Shown: one piece after another, positions 52,597-59,979 of the stretch
How the letters are laid out: each line of letters begins with the position of its first letter
Position numbering within the stretch: the stretch's first letter is position 1
NCBI GenBank assembly: GCA_018816865.1
Contig: JAHIUW010000016.1
Coordinates: 1 to 64,000, forward strand
From: Pseudomonadota bacterium
GTDB lineage: Bacteria > Desulfobacterota > Desulfovibrionia > Desulfovibrionales > Desulfovibrionaceae
Direction: 5' to 3'
Length of the DNA stretch: 64,000 bases
The notes under the pieces: generated by a model
Databases searched by the model: none
Told to the model about the DNA's origin: nothing
Seen by the model: the letters and a program-made list of their open reading frames with translations, nothing else
Made by a program: the position numbers and the translations under genes

Positions 52597-53120
52597 GCGG
52601 CCCTCCGGACTTCCCAGCGCAGTTCCTGCTCGAAATACTTGCTAAACATCCGCTCGAAACGCGGGTTGATGTCCGTCAGCAGGACGCGCCGAAACTCGTC
52701 GGCGATGTTTTCATACTGCACGGCCAGGGGCAGGCGCTGGTCCCGATGCACACGGCGATAGACCTGACCCTTGGCCCCATGGTGGACGATGAAGGCATGG
52801 CGGCGTTCGACAGGCCCGGCAGTGACGCCGGTCGCGGTCTGCTTCGGTTCCAAGGCGGAGAGCGGGATGGCATTCAGCCCATACCAGACCCGGGCTGTAA
52901 ACTGGCCGCCCGTCATGCTCATGCGCAGACGATGGGCAAGGATCTTGCGCTTGATCCCGGTGTCGCGAGAGGCCTCGCGCAGGGAGCTCGACTGCACCCA
53001 GCGGACCAGCTTGCGCACGGCCCGCCGGGCGGCCTTTTCCACCTGGGTCTTGGTCGCCGCGAATTGCTGGGCAATGCGCTCGACATCCAGGGTGTTGGTT
53101 TGCAAATAGACCGAGGCCAT
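52593..53120 (-). CDS. Minor tail protein Z-like
   Basis: 175 residues. A basic helical start (VEKAARRAVRKLVRWVQSSSLRE) and FIVHHGAKGQVYRRV resemble prophage minor tail protein Z. The ATG at 53120 shares bases with the stop of the upstream gene; the frame to 53252 is not used. It should help join tail to head. Confidence 0.75.
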   Translation of the reverse strand: MASVYLQTNTLDVERIAQQFAATKTQVEKAARRAVRKLVRWVQSSSLREASRDTGIKRKILAHRLRMSMTGGQFTARVWYGLNAIPLSALEPKQTATGVTAGPVERRHAFIVHHGAKGQVYRRVHRDQRLPLAVQYENIADEFRRVLLTDINPRFERMFSKYFEQELRWEVRRAA

Positions 53121-53452
53121 CAGCCCATGACCTCCACGATTGCATCGGCCTTGGTCAGGTCGAGAACAACGACTCCGGCACCGTCGGGCCGGACGTCCTC
53201 GACGTCGTACTCCGTTCCGGCCACGGTAAGGACGCAGCCCCGCATGAGCCACGCCGCGTCCGAGGCCTTGCAGATCAGCTTGTGCGTTGCCGTCTCCAGG
53301 GCAAAACCGTCCCCAAGCCCATGCAGGGCAAACGGCGCGTCGAGATACCCCTGGAAGTCGCGCGTGCTGCCGTCCAACAACACGGCGGTCACTTCCTGGG
53401 CATCCAGCCCCGCGAAGAAGAAATCCAGATCATCCACGAACAGGGAGTCCAC
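53120..53452 (-). CDS. Head-tail joining protein
   Basis: 110 residues starting with GTG (VDSLFVDDLDFFFAGLDAQE...), like the lambda FII-type head-tail connector. The GTG at 53452 overlaps the holin stop TAG. The second half (LTVAGTEYDVEDVRPDGAG) is characteristic of these connectors. Confidence 0.7.
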   Translation of the reverse strand: MDSLFVDDLDFFFAGLDAQEVTAVLLDGSTRDFQGYLDAPFALHGLGDGFALETATHKLICKASDAAWLMRGCVLTVAGTEYDVEDVRPDGAGVVVLDLTKADAIVEVMG

Positions 53453-53988
53453 TAGGCAACCCTCCTGCCGCGATCGCCGAACCACCAGGCCACGCACAAG
53501 GTGGCCAGATAGAGGATGGTGCACACGATGCGTTTTTGCAGGTCCATGGCCATGGCGATATCAATGCGCTCGATGCCTGCGGCCTCCAGCGCCGCCTGGA
53601 CCTCGCAGCGGGTGTCCCAGATCAGCCAGAGCATGAAGATTGTCAGCCCTGGACGCGTGAGTCCGCGCACCACATCCACCAGCACCAGCAGGGTACGGTT
53701 GACCGCCAGCTTGACCTTGAACCCACGCGAGTAAGTCGCCTGGTCGTGCTCGTAGGACGCGGCCTGCAGATCGTCGGCGGACTCCTGCATGCGGACCTCG
53801 CCCTCACGCGCGGCGGCGCGGTCGCGGTATTCCCATTCCTTGTCCATCAACTCCATATCCAGCCTGCGCATCTCGCACTCGTGGCTCATCTCCTGGCGGC
53901 GCTTGAAGTAGTCACCGACTCCCTTGAACAGGGAACCGAGCAGGCCCGTTGCACCGCCCGAGATGATGGAAAACAAAAACTCAAGCAT
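53452..53988 (-). CDS. Probable holin, three-helix type
   Basis: 178 residues. A first hydrophobic stretch (FLFSIISGGATGLLGSLF), a charged coiled coil (about 30-95), then two membrane helices (LVLVDVVRGLTRPGLTIFML and CTILYLATLCVAWWFG). This order matches the GTA-type 3TM holins. It would open the inner membrane at lysis. The ATG at 53988 has a poor ribosome site and overlaps the upstream stop, so it depends on coupling. Confidence 0.7.
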   Translation of the reverse strand: MLEFLFSIISGGATGLLGSLFKGVGDYFKRRQEMSHECEMRRLDMELMDKEWEYRDRAAAREGEVRMQESADDLQAASYEHDQATYSRGFKVKLAVNRTLLVLVDVVRGLTRPGLTIFMLWLIWDTRCEVQAALEAAGIERIDIAMAMDLQKRIVCTILYLATLCVAWWFGDRGRRVA

Positions 53989-54409
53989 GGGGGAAAGCCT
54001 CCCGAACTTTGAGGATGAAGGGTTGACCACCCAGGGCCGCCATGAACCTGCCCAGAGCGGGGCGCGAACAAAGAACGGCACGCTGGTCACCCAGGCGGCC
54101 CTGGTGCAGGCCGGGCAGGATGCAGCCGTGGGAATGCGTGCGCCAGCCGCGCTCCGAATCCCCCGCCAAGTTGCCGCCGTGGATCAGCACACCCGTGCGT
54201 CCGGGCACTTCCCCCACGTGGTAGACTGTGCCGAAGCGCGGGGAACGCACCAGGTTGCAAGGGTAATCCCCCACGGGGATGCAGGAGACGTTGCAGCGGT
54301 TGCCATGGTCCGGCAGTTCCGCCGTGCGCAGCAGCTGGCCCGCAAAGGCCAACGAGCCGAACGTCCCCTGCTCACCCGTGCTGGAGCGGGTCAGAAGCAC
54401 CGTCTTCAT
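53981..54409 (-). CDS. DUF5675-like lysis protein
   Basis: 142 residues. The C-terminal part has LIHGGNLAGDSERGWRTHSH and then GCI, the His-Gly...Ser-His-Gly-Cys layout of YkuD (L,D-transpeptidase-like) folds. DUF5675 proteins often stand in phage lysis modules. With the holin next to it, a peptidoglycan-acting function is likely but not proven. ATGA overlap with the gene upstream. Confidence 0.65.
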   Translation of the reverse strand: MKTVLLTRSSTGEQGTFGSLAFAGQLLRTAELPDHGNRCNVSCIPVGDYPCNLVRSPRFGTVYHVGEVPGRTGVLIHGGNLAGDSERGWRTHSHGCILPGLHQGRLGDQRAVLCSRPALGRFMAALGGQPFILKVREAFPHA

Positions 54410-54669
54410 CGGTCCACACCCCGCTCGTTGAGGATCTCTTCCTTCTTCTCCGTCGGCAGATCCGAATGAAGGATCAACGCGCGCAGCATCCGGAACTGGA
54501 TGTCCAGCTTGCGCTGGATGCTGCCGTTGGTGCGGCATTCCTGATCATGGTTGAGCCTGCACTGGACCTTGGTCACAAAGGAGCCGCCCAGGACCAGACG
54601 CACGGACAGGGCGGTGATGATCGAGATTATGGCGCTGCCGAGCAGGGTTTCTAGCGGGGTCAGTGTCAT
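54406..54669 (-). CDS. Small membrane protein of lysis group
   Basis: 87 residues. An N-terminal helix (LLGSAIISIITALSVRLVLG) followed by a helical charged tail. It may be a holin partner or an i-spanin-like protein. Coupled by ATGA to the next gene. Confidence 0.65.
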   Translation of the reverse strand: MTLTPLETLLGSAIISIITALSVRLVLGGSFVTKVQCRLNHDQECRTNGSIQRKLDIQFRMLRALILHSDLPTEKKEEILNERGVDR

Positions 54670-54695
54670 CGCGCTTTCCTGTTTGGAATGTCCGG

Positions 54696-55076
54696 TTACT
54701 TTCCGGCCTTCTTCGTGTCCTTGTCCCCGTCCGCTTCGCCGCCCTGCCCCGCTTCCTGTAGCCGGGCCTCAAGGCCTTCGGCGTATTCCTGGGCCTGCCC
54801 CAGCTTGGCGTCGAAATCGGCCTGCGCGGTATGAAGCGCTTCATCCCTGGCAGCGAGCTGCTGGTGCAGTTCGGCCACCTGGGCTTTCAGCGATTCGACC
54901 TCGGGATTGATCAGGGAAGGGGCATCGGCCTCCGCCGCATACTCCCGGGCCAACCCCTGTGCGATGAGGTCCCGGGCTTCCGCCTCAGGCAGGGGCACGG
55001 CCTTCCCGGCGGGCACCTGGCCCGCCTTGCCGCTGTAGGTGACGGCCATAACAACCTTGATAGTCTTCTTCGCCAT
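54696..55076 (-). CDS. Head-region protein with coiled coil
   Basis: 126 residues. A basic N-terminal part (MAKKTIKVVMAVTYSGKAGQ) and a coiled-coil second half (ESLKAQVAELHQQLAARDEA), with a charged tail. This matches small proteins often placed after lambda-type capsid genes. Role unknown. Confidence 0.65.
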   Translation of the reverse strand: MAKKTIKVVMAVTYSGKAGQVPAGKAVPLPEAEARDLIAQGLAREYAAEADAPSLINPEVESLKAQVAELHQQLAARDEALHTAQADFDAKLGQAQEYAEGLEARLQEAGQGGEADGDKDTKKAGK

Positions 55077-55085
55077 GACGACCTC

Positions 55086-56111
55086 CTAGAGCACTTTGGC
55101 GTAGACGAACCCGCCGGACTGTTTGGGGAACGGAAGCGGGCGGGACTCGACACCCATCCAATAGGCGGAGGGGTTTTCCTCTTCCCAGGCCTTGGCGAAA
55201 TACTCGTTGGGCTTGCCGTGGTTCTTGAGATCCTCGGGCACGCCGAACTCGATGCTGCACCTGGCGGAGGTGGAGCCCAGCAGGACATAGTCGGGGTGCA
55301 GCAGATGCTGAACCGTGCCGTCCAGATCCTCGTACTCCCCGCCGTAGGAGTAGATATCCAGGCCGTTGTATTCGCCCTTGCGCAGCTTGTTCACGTCCGG
55401 GGAAAGGCTGCCGATCTCGATGCGACGGCGATCCAGATCATCCTTGATCTTGGCGTTGCCCTTGAAGGCGCGCCAGGCGTTGGTGCCCATGACGCACACA
55501 TCCGCACCGACCCCAGCGGCATTGAGGATGAGCGCGGCCCAATCCTCGAAGTTGGCTTCGGGGTCGCCGTCGTCCTGGTTCCATCTCACCCCGTCACCGA
55601 GGACGATCTTGTGCTCGCTGGGCATGAGGAAATCGATGTCCAGGACCTTGATCCCTTCCTGAACAACGGACAGCCCGCCCTTGACCGCCTGGGCGCACAT
55701 GAACTCGATGGTCAGCTCGATGTCGTCCTTGATGGCGTCCAGGTCGCGGACGATGGTCTCCTCGATGGCCGCGTCCAGATCCTCCGGCGTATTGCGATAG
55801 GGGCCCTGCCCCGGGCGGCTGACGTCGATCAGCTCCGGCGCGGAGAAGCGCTCGATGGGGTTCATGCGCGGGGTCTTGACCGTACGCAGCTCGCGCTTGG
55901 TCTTGGGAGACAGGGTTCCGCCCTCGTAGTCGGTCACGAACGGGACCAGGGAGCGCCCGCGCACCAGCACTTCCAGCTCGGCGAACTTGCTGGGCAGCTT
56001 GTTGCGAGTCCGGAAAAAGAGCTCCTTGAACAGGCCCGGGAGCGGCTTGCGGGCGGTGATGACCTCGGTCAGAGTCCGAGCATCGAACTGATGAGGCAGT
56101 TGAGTGGGCAT
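55086..56111 (-). CDS. Major capsid protein (lambda E family)
   Basis: 341 residues with lambda gpE/Phage_cap_E features: RNKLPSKFAELEVLVRGRSLVPFV, RPGQGPYRNTPEDLDA and the HK97-fold C-terminus. It forms the shell, with the decoration protein just upstream. Confidence 0.93.
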   Translation of the reverse strand: MPTQLPHQFDARTLTEVITARKPLPGLFKELFFRTRNKLPSKFAELEVLVRGRSLVPFVTDYEGGTLSPKTKRELRTVKTPRMNPIERFSAPELIDVSRPGQGPYRNTPEDLDAAIEETIVRDLDAIKDDIELTIEFMCAQAVKGGLSVVQEGIKVLDIDFLMPSEHKIVLGDGVRWNQDDGDPEANFEDWAALILNAAGVGADVCVMGTNAWRAFKGNAKIKDDLDRRRIEIGSLSPDVNKLRKGEYNGLDIYSYGGEYEDLDGTVQHLLHPDYVLLGSTSARCSIEFGVPEDLKNHGKPNEYFAKAWEEENPSAYWMGVESRPLPFPKQSGGFVYAKVL

Positions 56112-56130
56112 ATCGAATTCTCCTTGCTAG

Positions 56131-56490
56131 TTACTTGACGTACAGGCCCTTGGCGGCCAGGGCTGCCACGGCGGCGGCCTTCTGCTCGTCGGTCGCGGCA
56201 TCGGGCCAACCGAGGCCTTTGCGCAAAAACTCACCATGCACGTACACGTTTGCACTGATGTCACCCGCGATGGGCAGGCGAACGTCCTCCACCAGAATCA
56301 GGGCGGCCACCTGACTGCCATCGGCGGCGGCGGGGCTCCAGGCCACGGCCTTGCCAGTGGCGGTGACGAGTCCGAGCACCGTCCCGGCGACGAGGTCCAC
56401 TTCCGCGCCGCTGGAGGCCAGCACGCAATGCTTCATGATCGAGGGGTGACTGCCCACAAAGTTCGGGGCCTGATAGCTTGCAACGTGCAT
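56131..56490 (-). CDS. Head decoration protein (lambda D family)
   Basis: 119 residues. The lambda gpD family, with LASSGAEVDLVAGTVLGLVTA and VAALILVEDVRLPIAG. It stabilises the expanded capsid. Length and position fit. Confidence 0.9.
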   Translation of the reverse strand: MHVASYQAPNFVGSHPSIMKHCVLASSGAEVDLVAGTVLGLVTATGKAVAWSPAAADGSQVAALILVEDVRLPIAGDISANVYVHGEFLRKGLGWPDAATDEQKAAAVAALAAKGLYVK

Positions 56491-56493
56491 GGC

Positions 56494-56898
56494 CTACCTC
56501 CTTTCCAGATTTTTCATGCGTTCAGCCGAGGCCGCCCGCTTCATGTCGGGGGTCTCGGGCTGGGGCTGCCGGGTGGCATGGACGGGGGACGGGCCGCTGT
56601 CCTGCAGGGCCTGCAGGATCTTCTTGCGGGATTCGCTGTCATCCCCGCCTTCGCCTTCGGGCTTCTGCGCGGACGCGGCGAAGAGCGGCGCAAGGGCCTC
56701 CATCTGCTTGGCGGAGACTCCGGCCTCGGTCAGGGCCTGGAAACGGTCGGCGGCTTCGTCACCGGCCACGGTGCGGATCAGGGTAGCTGCTTCAGCCATG
56801 GCCTGCTTGCGGCCTTGCTCCTGTGCAGCGTCCCTGGCCTCGGTTTCGATCTGCGCGAGCAGTTCAGGGTGCTGGGCTTCCAGCTCCTTTCTGGTCAT
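56494..56898 (-). CDS. Nested capsid scaffold (Nu3-like)
   Basis: An in-frame ATG at 56898 has its own ribosome site (AGGAG, ten bases ahead) and starts a 134-residue helical protein (MTRKELEAQHPELLAQIETE...). It is the same as the C-terminus of the S49 gene. Lambda makes its scaffold Nu3 in exactly this way from within gene C. It would guide capsid assembly and be removed on maturation. Confidence 0.7.
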   Translation of the reverse strand: MTRKELEAQHPELLAQIETEARDAAQEQGRKQAMAEAATLIRTVAGDEAADRFQALTEAGVSAKQMEALAPLFAASAQKPEGEGGDDSESRKKILQALQDSGPSPVHATRQPQPETPDMKRAASAERMKNLERR

Positions 56899-57693
56899 GG
56901 GAGATGACTCCTGGGTTAGACGTTCGATGAGTTCCTCACGGCCTGCGACGATGCCGCTGACAAGCCCCAGCTGCTGGGCCTTCTCAGCGAAAAATGTTTT
57001 GCCGTCCGCCCACTGGTCCGCGCCCGACGCATCAAGGCCCATACCCCGGGCCACGTCCTCGGTGAACATGGCGTAGAGGGTGGCGCACTGCTCCTGCAGG
57101 CAGGCTTGGTCCTCCTCGGACAGGGGATTGTCCGGGTTGCCCACGACCTTCCATTTGCCCGCGTGGACGTAGGTGACGTTCACACCGAGCTTGTCGTTGT
57201 ACTTGGACCAGTCCAGGTGCTGCATGACCACGCCCACGGAGCCGACCTCGGCAGTCTTGGGCGCGTAGATCCTGCCCGTGGCCGCGCCGATCCAGTAGGC
57301 GGCGGACATCATGGTGCCGTCGGCATAGGCGCACATGGGCTTTGCACCCCGGACCGAATAGATCCAGTCGGCCAGGACCTTCACGCCGTCCGCGCCGCCG
57401 CCCGGGCTGTCCACATTCAACAGGATGCAGCGCACGGAGCCGTCGGCCAGGGCGGCCTGGATGTCCTCGCGGATCTGCTCGTAGCCCTGCGCCCACCAGC
57501 CGCCGCGCTTGGCCAAAACGCCCCGCACGTTGATCACGGCCACGCCGCTGATGACGTCGTAAGAGGCGCGAGCCTGCTCGGACTGACGACCAAACAGGCC
57601 CGCGCCTGCCGAGGGATGGCGGGTTTCAAGATAGATTCGTTCCACGGCGGTGGGCGCGACGGCCCACAACCGCTGCCCCAAGAGCTCAAACAT
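56494..57693 (-). CDS. Capsid S49 (ClpP-fold) protease with scaffold domain
   Basis: 399 residues, lambda gpC type. The serine protease domain carries the nucleophile near TMMSAAYWIG and a general-base Lys around VGVVMQHLDWSKYNDKLG. The scaffold part occupies residues 266-399. The ATG at 57693 has AGGAG ahead; the frame to 57786 overlaps portal. It cuts the head proteins during maturation. Confidence 0.9.
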   Translation of the reverse strand: MFELLGQRLWAVAPTAVERIYLETRHPSAGAGLFGRQSEQARASYDVISGVAVINVRGVLAKRGGWWAQGYEQIREDIQAALADGSVRCILLNVDSPGGGADGVKVLADWIYSVRGAKPMCAYADGTMMSAAYWIGAATGRIYAPKTAEVGSVGVVMQHLDWSKYNDKLGVNVTYVHAGKWKVVGNPDNPLSEEDQACLQEQCATLYAMFTEDVARGMGLDASGADQWADGKTFFAEKAQQLGLVSGIVAGREELIERLTQESSPMTRKELEAQHPELLAQIETEARDAAQEQGRKQAMAEAATLIRTVAGDEAADRFQALTEAGVSAKQMEALAPLFAASAQKPEGEGGDDSESRKKILQALQDSGPSPVHATRQPQPETPDMKRAASAERMKNLERR

Positions 57694-59209
57694 CGGCGAT
57701 CTCCTGTTGCTGTTGCTGGGGACCCAGCTCCCGCAAGCGCGCTTCTTCCACCTCGCGCTGGTTCCAGACCTCCTCGATGTCGCCACCGCGCTCGGCGATG
57801 ACGTCGGCGTAAGTGGTCAAGCGGGCTTCCAGAGCCTTGGTCGAGGCCACGACTTCCTTGACCGGGTCCACATAGCCCCGGGCGGGGCCGATCCAGGCGG
57901 CGTTGGTATAGGCGTATTGCGCGTCGTAAAAATCGGGAGCGCCCTTGGGCAGCGTGATGATGCCACGCAGCCAGGCCTCTTCTTGGACCATGTTCCAGAT
58001 GGGCTGGCAGTAGTGGCGCACCAGCCAGGTGCGGTAGAGCAGGAAGATGCGCCAGGCCTCCAGCAAGGCGGCCCGGGCGGAGGAATAGTTGGTCTTGGAG
58101 AAGTCCTTGGCCAGGACCTCGTAGGGCATGCCCACGGACGCGGCCATGGAACGCATGATCAGCTCGGCGAACGAGGTGAAGTTGTTGCCGGGCCGTTTGC
58201 TTTCGATGGGGATGGGCTCCTCGCCCGGGTTGCCGTAGGCCACCGTGCCAGGGGGCAGGTTCTGATAATAACGGCGCTGGTCTTCCTCGCCCTCCCCCGG
58301 CTGGGGCTGAGCCCACTGGCGGGCGACGGCCTGGGGATCCTTGGTGGCGATAAACACAGGGAAGGACGCGGAGACGATCTGCGCCATGAGCTCATAGTCG
58401 AAGGAATCGTTCAGGTGCCGGAACAGTTTCATGCCCGGGGCGAGCTTGGGCACGCCGCGCACCTGTTCGTCCTCCTCCGCACGGAAGCAGTGGAACACGC
58501 CGGGGCGATGCCCGGTCAGCGCCGGACGCCGGACGAAATGGGCCGAACCAAGGAGGGAGAACGGTTGGTTCAGGCCCACTCCCCGGCTCGGCTCGGGGCT
58601 GGCGATCCAATAGGCGAGGGGACGACCTATGGACGACAGCTCCACGCCGTCTCGCAGGGACGGATCCATGGTGCGGTCGGAGGGGGTGCAGAGACGCGCC
58701 GGATGCACATCCTGAAAAGCCAGAGAAAAGGTACGGCTCGGATCATCGAGCATCAGCGGCAGATGCACCAGCTCGCCCATGCGCAGCAGCGAGCGCATGC
58801 CGAGAAAGACCAAGTCGTCGAAATGGAGCTTGCCCGAGACGTGCGCCTCGACAGACCACAGCCGCCAGGCCCACTCCATCTGCTCGTTCAGGTCTTTGGC
58901 CGCTTCCTGCGAGATGCCCAGGCGCTTCCAGTTCACACGCGCCTGGGGCTTAATGCCGGAGCCGACCGTGTTCACGGTCATGGAATCGACGACCGAGGCG
59001 GCAGCCCAGTCGTTGGCGGTCAGATCCTCGGAGCGGGACTGCGCGGTGCCGCGCTCAAAGGCCTCATGGGAGATGGTCGTGCGGGTGGGCCGATAGTTGC
59101 TGAGAGTGCCGCGATGCCGCCCGGCGTCGCGAGAAATGGACGGCATGGCGCGCCCCAGGGCGGAGGCCATGCACAGGGAACGCTTGCGCGTCAGCGCCGG
59201 GGCCCTCAT
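57686..59209 (-). CDS. Portal protein (lambda B family)
   Basis: 507 residues. The lambda-type portal has MASALGRAMPSISRDAGRHR near the start, SGIKPQARVNWKRLGIS, AELIMRSMAASVGMPYEVLA and FSKTNYSSARAALLE. It forms the ring by which DNA enters the head. It overlaps the S49 gene by eight bases and gpW by four. Confidence 0.93.
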   Translation of the reverse strand: MRAPALTRKRSLCMASALGRAMPSISRDAGRHRGTLSNYRPTRTTISHEAFERGTAQSRSEDLTANDWAAASVVDSMTVNTVGSGIKPQARVNWKRLGISQEAAKDLNEQMEWAWRLWSVEAHVSGKLHFDDLVFLGMRSLLRMGELVHLPLMLDDPSRTFSLAFQDVHPARLCTPSDRTMDPSLRDGVELSSIGRPLAYWIASPEPSRGVGLNQPFSLLGSAHFVRRPALTGHRPGVFHCFRAEEDEQVRGVPKLAPGMKLFRHLNDSFDYELMAQIVSASFPVFIATKDPQAVARQWAQPQPGEGEEDQRRYYQNLPPGTVAYGNPGEEPIPIESKRPGNNFTSFAELIMRSMAASVGMPYEVLAKDFSKTNYSSARAALLEAWRIFLLYRTWLVRHYCQPIWNMVQEEAWLRGIITLPKGAPDFYDAQYAYTNAAWIGPARGYVDPVKEVVASTKALEARLTTYADVIAERGGDIEEVWNQREVEEARLRELGPQQQQQEIADV

Positions 59210-59427
59210 CGCACCACCCGCCCGGTGACGAACACGGGGCCGGACTGGCCAATGAGCTTGCGGCGCTCGGAATCAAGCCACTCGATGGTGGTGCGGATCT
59301 CCGCCACGTCCTGCAGCGTGAGCGTGCGCCCGGCAATGGAGTACGCCTTGCCCCTCGACACAGAAAGAAGCGCCTTCTTCCAGGCGGCTATCTGCTGCTC
59401 AAGCTCTTCTTTTGACCAAATAGACAT
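59206..59427 (-). CDS. gpW-like head-tail joining protein
   Basis: 73 residues. The lambda gpW family: a helical start (SIWSKEELEQQIAAWKKALL) and LTLQDVAEIRTTIEWLDSER. It plugs the portal so that the tail can attach. Lambda places it between terminase and portal; here a cargo block intervenes on the terminase side. Confidence 0.88.
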   Translation of the reverse strand: MSIWSKEELEQQIAAWKKALLSVSRGKAYSIAGRTLTLQDVAEIRTTIEWLDSERRKLIGQSGPVFVTGRVVR

Positions 59428-59979
59428 GCCCGGCAGGATAGAACGGGCCGGGCATCATGTCGTGGACGTGGTGGACGTGGTGGACGGAAAATTCACAAGG
59501 GATTATTGAATACTCATCTTTTCGAAAGCCACAGATTATCTTTGGCTAAAATGTAGCTTTGTGATATTAAATCATATAACAATTAATGCTTTACCGTTTA
59601 ACAGATGTAAATGAAAATTAGCAATAACTCGGCTCTCGGGATTACTCCTCAACGATCTGCCAAGCCGGAGATGACCTGGACCCACCACCAAACGACTCAT
59701 CCGGGTCAAGAGCTTTTTTGACAAAACGAGAGGACATGGCTGGTTTTCGCCTCGCCTAAAGCCCGTTGACGACTAAACGTCGATTACTGGTGTCAGTAAG
59801 TTTATTGGCTGAATTAAAAATTGGCATTTTCAACTTCCCGTGAGGGCTGCTTTGCGCAAACCTATGCTTAGAAAATCGGTCCGGTGCGAAGAACCCCGTC
59901 TCTTTAAACTCCTTACACATGTGCATGTGAAAGAGCTCCTCAAACTAAAATCTGGGCTTGTGCAACTTGGAGGAAAATA
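59428..59979. other. Gene-free gap at left border of the defence cargo
   Basis: A GTGGACGTG 9-base unit is repeated three times at 59462-59488, next to gpW. From about 59500 the sequence turns AT-rich, marking the cargo border. A 31-codon frame on the minus strand (59642-59737) is of phage-like composition and may be a torn end of a gene. The promoter of the DUF262 gene should lie near 59800-59970. Confidence 0.55.

Noticed and set aside
59642-59737. 31-codon minus-strand frame near gpW
   Set aside because: Codon use is plausible but there is no ribosome site or homology to support it as a gene; it is noted only within the gap entry.
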